From: Eurosta solidaginis
Lineage: Eukaryota > Arthropoda > Insecta > Diptera > Tephritidae
Reading direction: 5' to 3'
Length of the DNA: 64,000 nt
Assembly: GCF_040869045.1 (NCBI RefSeq)
Contig: NC_090319.1
Span: 285,049,693 to 285,113,692, forward strand
Positions 44,189 through 55,732 of the stretch are shown here, one piece after another (position 1 is the stretch's first letter; each line of letters opens with the position of its first letter). The notes below the pieces were generated by a model, which saw nothing but the letters and a program-made list of their open reading frames with translations, made no database searches and was not told the origin of the DNA. Position numbers and translations under genes: made by a program.

Positions 44189-47028
44189 CAAGTAAGGAAG
44201 GTAAGTTCGGGTGTAACCGAACATTACATACTCAGTTGAGAGCTATGGTGACAACATAAGGGAAAATAACCATGTAGGAAAATGAACCGAGGAAAACCCT
44301 GGAATGTGTTTGTACGACATGTGTAACAAATGAAAGGCATTAAAGAGTATTTTATGAGGGAGTGGGCCATAGTTCTATAGGTGGACGCCATTTAGGAATA
44401 TAGCCATAAAGGTGGATCAGGGTTGACTCTAGAATGCGTTTGTACGTTATGGGTATCAAATGAAAGGTGTTAATGAGTATTTTAAAAGGGAGTAATCCTT
44501 AGTTCCATAGGTGGACGTCGTTTCGAGATATCGCCACAAAGGTGGACCAGGGGTGACCCTAGAATTTGTTTGTACAATATGGGCATCAAACGAATGGTGT
44601 TAATGAGTATTTTAAAAGGGAGTGGGCCTTAGTTCTATAGGTGGATGCCGTTTCGAAATATCGCCATAAAGGTGGACCAGTGGTGACTCTAGAATGTGTT
44701 TGTACGATATGGGTATCAAATTAAAGGTATAAATGAGGGTTTTAAAAGGGAGTGGTGGTTGTTGTATACGTTGTCGCCTTTTCGAGATATTGCCATAAAG
44801 GTGGGCCAGGGGTGACTCTAGAATGCGTTTGTACGATATGGGTATCAAATGAAAGGTGTTAATGGGTATTTTAAAAGGGAGTAATCCTTAGTTCCATAGG
44901 TGGACGCCGTTTCGAGATATCGCCATAAAGGTGGACCAGGGTGACCCTAGAATTTCTTTGTACAATATGGGCATCAAACGAAAGGTGTTAATGAGTATTT
45001 TAAAAGAGAGTGGGCCTTAGTTCAATAGGTGGACGCCGTTTCGAAATATCGCCATAAAGGTGGACCAGGGGTGACTCTAGAATGTGTTTGTACGATATGG
45101 GTATCAAATTAAAGGTATTAATGAGGGTTTTAAAAGGGAGTGGTGGTTGTTGTATAGGTGGTCGCATTTTCGAGATATCGCCATAAAGGTGGACCAGGGG
45201 TGACCCTAGAATTTGTTTGTATAATATGGGTATCAAAAGAAAGGTGTTAATAAGTATTTTAAAAGGGAGTAATCCTTAGTTACATAGGTGGACGCCGTTT
45301 CGAGATATCGCCATAAAGCTGGAGCAGGGGTGGCCCTAGAATTTGTTTGTACAATATGAGTATCAAAATAAAGGTGTTAATGAGTATTTTTAAAAGGGAG
45401 TGGGCCTTCGTTCTATAGGTGTTCTCCTTTTCGAGATAGCGCCATAAAGGTGGACCAGGGGTGACTTTAGAATATGTTTGTACGATATGGGTATCAAATG
45501 AAAGGTGTTAATGAGTATTTTAAAAGGGCGTGGGGCTAAGTTCTATAGGTGGCCGCCTTTTCGAGATATCGCCATAAAGGTGGACCAGGGGTGACTCTAG
45601 AATGAGTTTGTACGATATGGGTATCAAATTAAAGGTATTAATGAGAGTTTTAAAAGGGAGTGGTGTGAAGGCGTTTTCCAGAAATCGACCAAAATGTGGA
45701 CCAGGGTGACCCAGAACATCATCTGTTGAATACCGCTAATTTATTTATATATGTAATACCTGCCAAGATTTTAAGGGTTTTTTATTTCGCCCTGCAGAAC
45801 TTTTTCATTTTCTTCTACTTAATATGGTAGGTGTTACAACCATTTTATAAAGTTTTTTCTAAAGTTATATTTCGCGTCAATAAAACAATCCAATTACCTT
45901 ACCATGTTTCATCCCTTTTTTCGTATTTGTTATAGAATTATGGCATTTTTTTCATTTTTCGTAATTTTCGATATCGAAAAAGTGGGCGTGGTCATAGTCG
46001 GATTTCGTTCGTTTTTCATACCAAAATAAAGTGAGTTCAAGTAAGCACGTGAACTAAGTTCATTAAAGATGTGTCGATTTTTGCTCAAGTTATCGTGTTA
46101 ACGGCCATGCGGAAGGACAGACGGACGACTGTGTATAAAACCTGGGTGTGGCATCAACAGATTTCGCCCATTTTCACAGAAAACAGTTATCGTCATAAAA
46201 TCTATGCCCCTACCAAATTTCAAAAGGATTGGTTAATTTTTGTTCGACTTATGGCGTTAAAAGTATCCTAGACAAATTAAATGAAAAAGGGCGGAGCCAC
46301 GCCCATTTTGAAAATTTCTTTTATTTTTGTATTTTGTTGCACCATATCATTACTGGAATTGAATTTTGACATAATTTACTTATATACTGTAAAGATATTA
46401 AATTTTTTGCTAAAATTTGACTTTCAAAAAAATTTTTTTTTAAAAGTGGGCGTGGTCCTTCTCCGATTTTGCTAATTTTTATTAAGCGTACATTTAGTAA
46501 TAGGAGTAACGTTCCTGCCAAATTTCATCATGATATCTTCAACGACTGCCAAATTACAGCTTGCAGAACTTCTAAATTACCTTCTTTTAAAAGTGGGCGG
46601 TGCCACGCCCGTTGTCCAAAATTTTACTAATTTTCTATTCTGCGTCATAATTTCAACTCATCTACCAAGTTTCGTCGCTTTAGCTGTCTTTTGTAATGCA
46701 TTATCGCACTTTTTCGGTTTTTCGAAATTTTCGATATCGAAAAAGTGGGCGTGGTTATAGTCCGATATCGTTCATTTTAAATAGCGATCTAAGACGAGTA
46801 CTCAGGAATCTACATACCAAATTTCATCAAGATACCTCAAAATTTACTCAAGTTATCGTGTTAACGGACGGACGGACGGACATGGCTCAATCAAATTTTT
46901 TTTTCGATCCTGATTATTTTGATATATGGAAGTCTATATCTATCTCGATTCCTTTATATATGTACAACCAACCGTTATCCAATCAAACTTAATATACTCT
47001 GTGAGCTCTGCTCAACTGAGTATAAAAA
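44189..47028 (-). mobile_element. HINE element, family 2, inverted copy (left arm of palindrome)
   Basis: On the minus strand this has the same ends as 38991-41584: subterminal repeats at 47011-47023 and 44228-44240, the GTTCGG..CCGAAC hairpin at 44204-44221, and the TTACTTG edge at 44189-44196. It contains about ten satellite units between 44280 and 45720 and the complete 5' half with a CGGACGGACGGACGG microsatellite. It is the left arm of a large inverted repeat with 47161-50028. Confidence 0.65.
44280..45720 (-). repeat. ~130-bp satellite array, inverted
   Basis: Same repeat as 40309-41500 on the opposite strand. GGTGGACCAGGG recurs about every 130 bp for roughly ten units. Open frames of 70-80 codons recur with the unit and are not genes. 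Confidence 0.85.
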
Positions 47029-47160
47029 TTACCCTGGGCTACGCCATGCCAAGTCCGGCTGTGTGTATATCCGTGGCTACCGCCTTTGAAGTTGGCGATT
47101 TTCATGTGGTTTTTGTAATGTTGTGTACCCACAAAAAAAATTGTGCATCACCGTGGCGGT
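47029..47160. other. Palindrome centre: rearranged TIR-element fragment
   Basis: TTACCCTGGGCTACGCCATG..GTGGCTACCGCC matches 50282-50337 directly. The next part, GTTGGCGATTTTCATGTGG..CATCACCGTGGCGG, matches 50339-50400 inverted. The two halves of one internal region are thus joined with one half flipped, at the centre of the large inverted repeat. Confidence 0.6.
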
Positions 47161-50028
47161 AGCGACGAAACTTGGTATATGAGTTGAACTTATAACGCAG
47201 AATAGAAAATTAGTAAAATTTTGGACAATGGGCGTGGCACCACCCACTTTTAAAAGAAGGTAATTTAGAAGTTTTGCAAGCTGTAATTTGGCAGTCGTTG
47301 AAGATATCATGATGAAATTTGGCAGGAACGTTACTCCTATTACTATATGTACGCTTAATAAAAATTAGCAAAATCGGAGAAGGACCACGCCCACTATTTA
47401 AAAATTTTTTTTTTTTTAAGTAAAATTTTAACAAAAAATTTAATATCTTTACAGTATATAAGTAAATTATGTCAACATTAAACTCCAGTAATGATGTGGT
47501 GCAACAAAATACAAAAATAAAAGAAAATTTCAAAATGGGCGTGGCTCCGCCCTTTTTTATTTAATTTGTCTAGGATACTTTTAACGCCATAAGTCGAACA
47601 AAAATTAACCAATCCTTTTGAAATTTGGTACGGGCATAGATTTTATGACGTTAAATGTTTTCTGTGAAAATGGGCGGAATAGGTTGATGTCTAGCCCAGT
47701 TTTTATACACAGTCGTCCGTCTGTCCTTCCGCATGGCCGTTAACACGATAACTTGAGCAAAAATCGACATATCTTTAATGAACTTAGTTCACGTGCTTAC
47801 TTGAACTCACTTTATCTTGGTATGAAAAATGAACGAAATCCGACTATGACCACGCCCACTTTTTCGATATCGAAAATTAGAAAAATGAAAAAAATGCTAT
47901 AATTCTATACCAAATACGAAAAAAGGGATGAAACATGGTAAGGTAATTGGATTGTTTTATTGACGCGAAATATATGTAGAAGAAAATGAAAAAGTTCTGC
48001 AGGGCGAAATAAAAAACCCTTAAAATCTTGGCAGGTATTACATATATAAATAAATTAGCGGTATCCAACAGATAATGTTCTGGGTCACCCTGGTCCACAT
48101 TTTGGTCGATATCTGGAAAACGCCTTCACATATACAACTACCACCACTCCCTTTTAAAACTCTCATTAATGCCTTTAATTTGATACCCATATCGTACAAA
48201 CTCATTCTAGAGTCACCCCTGTCCACCTTTATGGCGATATCTCGAAAAGGCGTCCACCTATAGAACTAAGCCCCACGCCCTTTTAAAATACTCATTAACA
48301 CCTTTCATTTGATACTCATATCGTACAAACATATTCTAAAGTCACCCCTGGTCCACCTTTATGGCGATATCTCGAAAAGGCGAACACCTATAGAACGAAA
48401 GCCCACTCCCTTTTAAAAATACTCATTAACACCTTTCATTTGATACCCATATCGTCACCCCTGGTCCACCTTTATGGCGATATCTCGAAAAGGCGACCAC
48501 CTATGGAACTAAGGATTACTCCCTTTTAAAATACTCATTAACACCTTTCTTTTGATACCCATATTGTACAAACAAATTCTAGGGTAACCCCTGGTCCACC
48601 TTTATGGCGATATCTCGAAACGGCGTCCACCTATGGAACTAAGGATTACTCCCTTTTAAAATACTCATTAACACCTTTCATTTGATACCCATATCGTACA
48701 AACGCACTCTAGAGTCACCCCTGGTCCACCTTTATGGCGATATCTCGAAAATGCGACCACCTATACAACAACCACCACTCCCTTTTAAAACCCTCATTAA
48801 TACCTTTAATTTGATACCCATATCGTACAAACACATTCTAGAGTCACCCCTGGTTCATCGTTGTGGCGATATTTCGAAACGGCGTCCACCTATAGAACTA
48901 AGGCGCACTCCCTTTTAAAATACTCATTAACACCTTTCGTTTGATGTTCATATTGTACAAACAAATTCTAGGGTCACCCCTGGTCCCTCTTTATGGCGAT
49001 ATCTCGAAACGGCGTCCACCTATGGAACTAAGGATTACTCCCTTTTAAAATACCCATTAACACCTTTCTTTTGATACCCATATTGTACAAACAAATTCTA
49101 GGGTAACCCCTGGTCCACCTTTATGGCGATATCTCGAAACGGCGTCCACCTATGGAACTAAGGATTACTCCCTTTTAAAATACTCATTAACACCTTTCAT
49201 TTGATACCCATATCGTACAAACGCACTCTGGAGTCACCCTTGGTCCACCTTTATGGCGATATCTCGAAAAGGCGACTACCTATGGAACTAAGGATTACTC
49301 CCTTTTAAAATACTCATTAACACCTTTCTTTTGATACCCGTATTGTACAAAAAAATTCTAGGGTAACCCCTGGTCCACCTTTATGGCGATATCTCGAAAC
49401 GTCGTCCACCTATGGAACTAAGGATTACTCCCTTTTAAAATACTCATTAACACCTTTCATTTGATACCCATATCGTACAAACGCACTCTTGAGTCACCCT
49501 TGGTCCACCTTTATGGCGATATCTCGAAAAGGCGACCACCTATACAACAACCACCACTCCCTTTTAAAACCCTCATTAATACCTTTCATTTGATACCCAT
49601 ATCGTACAAACGCATTCTAGAGTCAACCCTGATCCACCTTTATGGCTACATCCCTAAATGGCGTCCACCCCTGGTCCACCTTTATGGCGATATCTCGAAA
49701 CGGCGTCCACCTATGGAAATAACTCCCTTTTAAAATACTCATTAACACCTTTCATTTGATACCCATATCGTACAAACGCATTCTAGAGTCAACCCTGATC
49801 CACCTTTATGGCTATATCCCTAAATGGCGTCCACCTATAGAACTATGGCCCACTCCCTCATAAAATACTCTTTAATGCTTTTCATTTGATACGCATGTCA
49901 TACAAACTCATTCCAGGGTTTCCCTCGGTTCATTTTCCTACATGGTTATTTTCCCTTATGTTGTCACCATAGCTCTCAACTGAGTATGTAATGTTCGGTT
50001 ACACCCGAACTTAACCTTCCTTACTTGT
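47161..50028 (+). mobile_element. HINE element, family 2, 5'-truncated (right arm of palindrome)
   Basis: Direct orientation relative to 38991-41584. It begins abruptly at GACGAAACTTGGTATATGAG, lacking the first ~350 bp and the 5' subterminal repeat. It carries about 14 satellite units between 48085 and 49930. It ends with CTCAACTGAGTAT, the TTCGG..CCGAA hairpin and TTACTTGTT at 50020-50028. Confidence 0.65.
48085..49930 (+). repeat. ~130-bp satellite array, longest copy
   Basis: About 14 units of the same satellite, with variants truncated near 48455 and 49660. Unit types differ in the block after GGCG (CCACCTATACAACAACCACC or CCACCTATGGAACTAAGG) and recur in runs, suggesting local amplification of multi-unit blocks. 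Confidence 0.85.
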
Positions 50029-50552
50029 TGGTAATAGTCTAGTTGAGGGGTCGACTGTTAATACGCGTCAAAAAATATCGAGAGAGGTGTCAAAAGACGC
50101 GTATTAATCTTGAGAACAATAATCCGAAGGCGGAAAAGAAAAATTTTAACTCGTTCAAAAGATATTAACGAAAAACCGAAAAAAGACCCGCGGGTACCTC
50201 CAAAACCGGGGGTGGGATCCATAGTATTTTTGCGCAGAACACCTTTCTGCGTTGGCGGCCTTCGGCCGCGCTTATAAAAAATAACCCTGGGCTACGCCAT
50301 GCCAAGTCCGGGTGTGTGGTATAACCGTGGCTACCGCCACGGTGATGCACAATTTTTTTGGGGGTACAACACAACAACAACCACATGAAAATCGCCAACT
50401 TGTGAACATGTGAAATTGTGAACATAAGTGTTTTGTGCGGATATAGTTTTGGTATCAACCCAGGGTAATTTTTTATAAGCGCGGCCGTTTGATACCTCTC
50501 TCGATATTTTTGGTAACGTATTAGCAGTCGACCTCTCAACTAGACTTTTACC
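50029..50552. mobile_element. Unclassified TIR element (GGTAATAGTC family), right side
   Basis: GGTAATAGTCTAGTTGAGGGG at 50029 faces GACTTTTACC ending at 50552, with diverged inverted ends. The interior holds CCGGGGGTGGGATCCA, GGCGGCCTTCGGCCGCGC (itself palindromic), ACCCTGGGCTACGCCATG and CACGGTGATGCACAATTT. No protein recognised. Confidence 0.6.
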
Positions 50553-50586
50553 GAATGTAAATAGTATATGAAATTGCAATACGTAC

Positions 50587-53121
50587 CTAAAACTACTTTA
50601 AATATATTTTTGTTAGGTTGGGGTGGCTGCCCGAGGGCACACTTAGGCCAGTAGTACTAGGCCCGTTGTGATACCACGAAAAACACCGTTACCTTTCCTC
50701 TTCGAACCATTTCGAGGACCTGATGAAAGCTACCAGGTCCTTGACGTCATGCTCCACAACCTGACTCAGGTTATCAAGAAATGGAGCTCCCAGAAAGCGC
50801 TGCCGTGCTCTGCTTAGTGCTGGGCAGTTGCAAATGAGGTGAACCACCGTTTCCTCCTCCTCATCCTCTTTACAACTCCTACAGCAACGACGATAAGGCG
50901 CTCCTAACCTTTCTGCATGCCTACCTATGAGGCAATGACCCGTTAGTGCCCCCACAAGTGTGGAAATTGTGTCTTTTCTTAGGTTGTACACGTGACGGGA
51001 TCTTTTAGGATCCCATTTAGGCCAGGTTTCTTTCGATGTTCGACAACCCGGTGTTTGTAGCCATCTTTCGTCGGCTTGACGGTAGATGTGCTCTTTTAGC
51101 ATTAGCTTGCATGTGGATAGGGGCATACCTAAGCGTTCTTGTCCAGGAAGAATCTGCTTGGTTGTACCCTGCCTAGCGAGTTCATCTGCAATGCAGTTTC
51201 CCTAGATATCCCTATGTCCAGGGACCCATGTGAGGTGTACACGGTTCTGTTGAGCCATCTCTTGAAGAGATCGGCGACAGTTTAGTGCTAGTTCAGAATT
51301 GAACGAGTGGGAGCCAAGAGATTTTATGGCAGCTTGGCTGTCGCTGAAGATAAAAATTTCTTTGCCGACATTGTATGTCCCTATCCTAGCTGCGGCTGCC
51401 ATTATGGCTGCAACTTCTGCCTGGAATACACTGCAGTGGTCGGGTAGTCTGAATGAGAGCTGGAGGTCAAGGTCCCTTGAGTATACTCCACCTCCAACTC
51501 TACCGTTTTGCTTGGAGCCGTCCGTGTATATGGAAATGCTGTTGCTCATAGCAAGGCACTTATCCGACTCCGTCCAGTCATCCCTGCTGTGTATGTTTAT
51601 CTTAAAGTTGGTTTCCGCAACTGTTGTGGTCGCACAGCGATCCGTGTTAGGAGGGAGAAAACTGTATTTGTTTAGTATACTTGAGTGTCCTGTGGTCTTG
51701 TTGTTCCAACACGACAACTCCTTTAGACGCAGGGCTGACGTTGCCGCTGCTCGATGACCAGCCAAATCCAATGGAAGGATGTATATTTTTGTTACTCCTT
51801 AGACTTTTTTTGCCGAAGTTTTCATCTGTGTTGTATGCCATGCACAGTTCACGGGAAAATATCCGTTCTAAATTTTTAGTAGTGCTCCCATCGAGCAAAT
51901 ATTCCACAGCAGATACCTAAAAGAAGATAGTGAACAGAAAAACGCTTTTTAAAATGTGAAAAAATTTATAAATAGTACTGAAAATTACGTATTTCTCCTC
52001 ATTAGCTTGATCAGCTTCCATCTTTTGGATATCTTCTTCTGTTTTTAGTGGAAAGATTGTGGTAATTTTAGTTTCTTTTTGGCGACTTGTTAAACGCTTG
52101 TAGCTGCACCTTTTGATCGGCCATCATTTCTACTATAACTGTGTTCAGATTTTCTGTGGTTGCTGAAAAAAATCAAAGAAATGATATTTATGAATGTCTT
52201 TTTGCCTATTTCTGTGACCGCTATTGACTTCTAAACCAATAAACCATTAATTAAGAAATGCTGGTATGATATTATGGGTAAACATATGTGCTCATTTGCA
52301 CTCACTAGGGCTTTGTTATGATGAATGTGAATATGTAATCATACATGATTTAATATAAGTGGTTTCTATTTCGTTACCTTAATCGGTTTCACAAATGTAG
52401 GATAGTTTTGAAACGATTTGTAAAATATAGGTATCAGAAAAAATGTATAAGGAGATATTAGTTCCCATCGACGTTTCAACCGGGCCAGAAATATGTTTTG
52501 CGAATGTTTGGAATATCGGGTACGTTGAGTAAAAATTAGATTCTTGATTATAAAAAAACAATTTTTATATATTTTAAGTTATATCGAACCTTTAATTGAC
52601 CATAAAGAGATCCAAATTTTTATTTTTTGAAACTTTAGTTTTCTTAATTAAAAAAAACCGTGAAGAGAATAATTTCAATCAACCACAAACACCAGTATGA
52701 AAAAAGAACCTTTGTGTACTTCTAATGTAAAGTAGAGAGTTCTACTTTTTTTTTAAATATTTCTTTTGACTAATAAAGGTGTGATATGAAACATTAGTAC
52801 TAAACTCACCTTGCAATTTCGACAAGTTTTCTTTTAAACTTTTTTGTTCGGCCATCTTTTCGGTAATTACTTTGTGCTGTTTTTCGATCATGTCTGCAAT
52901 ATACAATAGAAAAAAGTATTATTGGAAGTTTTAATCCATTAGTTAAATTTTAAGTAGACTACCTTTGAGTTGGATGCACAAATTACATGGCGCTTTCGTT
53001 GTACGGTCTGAAAAACACAACGTTTAATGTGAAGTAAATTGAAATGAGGATACTCACAATTTAGTGGTTCATTTCCTACACAAGCATTGAATCTTTTCAG
53101 TTTTCCTGGTTCGTTCTCCAT
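50587..53121 (-). pseudogene. Spliced DUF4806-like accessory gene of the CACTA-like element, interrupted by a LINE
   Basis: Minus-strand exons: 53058-53121, 52963-53007, 52810-52893, 51989-52162 and 51916 downward. The first three introns have GT..AG borders and all are phase 1, so the frame stays open from the ATG at 53121. The product begins MENEPGKLKRFN, passes through a helical lysine/glutamine-rich segment (possible coiled coil) and enters a domain with FPLKTEEDIQKME, VSAVEYLLDG, ERIFSREL and GKKSLRSNKNI. That order resembles the insect DUF4806 domain, whose function is unknown. Exon 4 carries a one-base frameshift near 52100. The 51782-51794 target copy is followed by a LINE; the frame resumes at 50603 (IFKVVLG) up to a GTACGT donor at 50586. 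Only ~100 bp separates it from the transposase gene upstream. A TNPA-like binding role is inference. Confidence 0.6.
50616..51781 (-). pseudogene. LINE insertion with RNase H domain, 5'-truncated, 13-bp target-site duplication
   Basis: The 1,166-bp insert is flanked by TATATTTTTGTTA at 50603-50615 and 51782-51794. The minus strand encodes an RNase H domain: SIYTDGSKQNGRVGGGVYS, the FQAEVAAIMAAA glutamate block, IFSDSQAAIKSL, and VHLTWVPGHRDI near the end. A TAG stop at 51204-51202 follows, then the frame continues (ADELARQG, a C-rich RRCCRSCKEDEEEETVVHL zinc-like region) to a stop at 50689. The ~70-bp 3' part includes GGCCTAAGTGTGCCCTCGGG and ends in AACCT. RNase H after the RT points to the I/R1/LOA group. 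The insertion splits an exon of the DUF4806-like gene. Confidence 0.85.
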
Positions 53122-53217
53122 TCTATTCTCTTCTTTAATTCTTATTATATTTTGTATTTTATGTGTGGGTATATATTTTATTTTGCTATTATTTTCATGT
53201 ACAGTGTAAAATTGGCA

Positions 53218-55060
53218 TTAAAATAACTTTCTTTTCATAAGGAAGGAGAGAAGATTGCAGCTAAAGTTGTTTGCGTTAAATATTTCATCTAATTCTTCTA
53301 GTAAATTATCGGCAGAGGAAATACGTAATGCCGATATTGAATCTAAAGGGTCTTCGAAAAATGGCCGGATATTTTTGAAACGGCGGCCTATTACTAAAGT
53401 TTCATTGTTTTCATCACGTTTAAAACCAATAATTTTAAAAGGTGCATAGGACATTAGAAGGCAAAGGTTGTTTGGGGCTTTCAAATTCAAGTAATAGTCA
53501 TTGCATGTGTAGCTATAAATGATGTCATTTTTTCTCTGAGCCCTAACACTTTTTGTTCCTTTATCATATTTGTATGAACATTTTTTAAATACAACTGTTG
53601 TAAAATATTAGTGGGCTTGTGCACATCTTTTTTAATCATTTGTAAGTGGTTTTCGAAATCATATGCAGAAAAGTTATATAACACGCCTTGCTGTCTGACA
53701 CAAGCACATATGTGAAGCAAACAATGAACATTGTAAGTAACACTTTGTGGTCCAAATACTGTCCCGAAGTTTTGGATGAAAAGCTTTAATAATTTTGCTG
53801 CAACTTCGAAATTTTTGGGCATGATAATAAACTTATTGCACAATGTGGGAGCAGAAATGTATAGTAAAAGTCATCACCAAAATTATTCTTTAAAACTAAA
53901 ATACCTGTGTACAGTAAAAATTGTCGAAATTCTATAGCTTTCCAGTTAGAAAGTTCGTCCAAACCTCGAGGTAATCTATTAAATTCTTTGGGAATACTTT
54001 TTTAGTGTAATCAATGACCTAGATATATTTAGCTTACTCGAAATTGAAATTTTTTCATTTACTTTATTTTTAAAAAGTTTGCTAAGCATTTTCCTGGTTA
54101 CACCCAAGTCAATAACATGCATGGGATCTAATGGAACTTGGCTATTCATTTTTAAATAAATTTTTTCAAAAGTTGTTTGAGTGTTTAAGAATCGTGGTTG
54201 ATGATGATTTTTAAATTTTCTATTGGCAAAATCATCATCCCCTATGACCTCCGATATTTCTGTGTTGTAAGTTAGAACATTATTTATTTTTTTTGCAACT
54301 TCTGTACATTTCGAACAACCATTCGCCGAAGAATGGTGAGCGATTCCACAAACAAACGACTTTGCTGGAGCGTCACATACTACCGCCCGTATCTTAAATA
54401 ACATTTCTTTGCCATTGACTGTGAAACCATTTTGCTGTAAATCTAAAATTTCTTCTACAAATTGGTTTAAAAACTCATTCACATCACTTGGCTTTTGCTT
54501 TCCAACATATATACCTACTGGAAATACTTTTATGTTTTCAGTATTAATTACTATAAATAGTATCGGCCAAAGCTGAATTTTTGAACTTTTGAAAATTGGC
54601 AAACCGTCAATATTAACATCACAAATAATTTCATCAAAATTTTCTAAAATAAACTTTGCTTTATTCCGAAATGTGCATACTGGCCAAGTTGCACAGAGAC
54701 CACATTCGCACTTGAAGCACTTTTTTCCAGAAGCGTCGCTGGAGAAAGAGGTACATCTATGCCATTGATTCTTAAAATGATCAATAACTCTCTCATGTTT
54801 TCATGAGATGTCCTACTCCTCATCTGCCATTGCTCCAAACCATTTATAAGTTTTGTTTTTGAGTTTGCTGCTTCATCTAATTCTAGATTCAAGGACATTT
54901 CTTCTGCCATTATATTATTAACGAAGCCAATCGATTCAACATTTTCTTCTTCATAAATTGTTACAAATTCCCCAGTTGCATTTGCATTTTGCAACCTTTG
55001 AACAAAGTTTTGTATTTCTTGTTGAAGAACTCGTCTTCTCTGACGCGCACTGAACTCCAT
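53218..55060 (-). pseudogene. CACTA/EnSpm-like transposase, frameshifted
   Basis: The minus-strand reading spans about 610 codons from an ATG at 55060. The N-terminal part (55060-54644) has an acidic, helical segment and a GQYAHFGIK block. The next frame holds NIDGLPIFKSS, QLWPILF, VGIYVGKQKPSDVNEFL, VCDAPAKSFVCG, HHSSANGCSKC and DPMHVIDLGVTRKML. Then, in other frames, come LPRGLDELSNWKAIEFRQFL and QSVTYNVHCLLHI. The C-terminal DYYLNLK..APFKIIGF region ends at 53218. This order is that of animal EnSpm-type transposases. Joins fail near 54650, 54000, 53850 and 53560, so at least four frameshifts break it. Some sit beside short A runs and could be sequencing errors. The DUF4806-like gene starts ~100 bp downstream on the same strand. 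Confidence 0.7.
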
Positions 55061-55577
55061 ACCTCTTTTTATTATTTAATAGTTTCTAATATTTAATACT
55101 TTTGATTATGTAATAGTTAAATCTTTAAATTTTCACAATGATATTCCTTCTAACTCAATTTCACTTTCATAAATGCTCTACACCTAAAACCAGTTGCGCA
55201 CTTCCATCATGCCAGATTTGCCGTTATTAGAGATTTACTGAAAATAATGTATCTGGTGAGACGCGCCGATTTAAAGCATATGAATTTAGTACTAAATATA
55301 TAAGGTCCGAGTGTAAAAAACCCAAATTTAAAATAACTGTTTTTATTAGTTATCAAACTTCTAACAGTTTTATTTGATTATTAATATTAATTTTGTAATG
55401 AATTATTTAATTTTTCCCGCATGACAACACAGTCCAATAAACATCGTGTAGTGATTACAATCGTTAAACACGATCAATGATCGGCTTACAATATGTTCGT
55501 GTAGAAACATGAGTTGGTCAATTGCCGCATTACAGTGGAGTATAAATGTAAGTACTCCAGTGGACCACATGATCCAA
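55061..55577. promoter_or_regulatory. Right subterminal and 5' region of the CACTA-like element
   Basis: This lies between the transposase ATG and the right terminal repeat. GTGGAGTATAAATGTAAGTACTCC at about 55535-55558 matches the GGAGTA/TACTCC subterminal motif of the left end. It must hold the transposase promoter, but no specific element can be assigned. Confidence 0.4.
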
Positions 55578-55732
55578 CGATTTTTGCAGGGTACTAGATT
55601 TTGCCGAATTTACAATAAATGATCATAGCGGTTATTTACAAGAATATACTAACTCAATTTGTTATAAACAACGCAATATTCCTGGGCAAAATATTAAAAA
55701 CAGACTAGGGGTAATATAAGTTAGTTTACATT

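Larger units (their letters stand above)
42281..55591 (-). mobile_element. CACTA/EnSpm-like DNA transposon with two genes and nested insertions (13.3 kb)
   Basis: The 14-bp sequence CCCTGCAAAAATCG at 42281-42294 is perfectly inverted at 55578-55591. TA flanks both ends outside the repeats. Subterminal blocks built from GGAGTAC, CTCCAATGGA and CCATGGAGTA occur just inside the left end (about 42297-42700) and again near the right end (about 55533-55566), as expected for CACTA elements, whose subterminal repeats bind element proteins. Minus-strand genes are a transposase (53218-55060) and a spliced DUF4806-like gene (50587-53121). Insertions into it are a LINE (50616-51781) and a palindromic cluster (43550-50552). 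Subtracting these leaves roughly 5.1 kb. The superfamily rests on transposase resemblance plus end architecture; the 2-bp duplication is weak evidence on its own. Confidence 0.65.

Noticed and set aside
44612..45236. Repeated 78-codon minus-strand frames, and similar ones at 48682-49733
   Set aside because: These are translations of the 130-bp satellite; the unit length and sequence, not selection, keep them open.
51299..51757. 152-codon plus-strand frame
   Set aside because: It is antisense to the LINE RNase H domain, which explains its openness.
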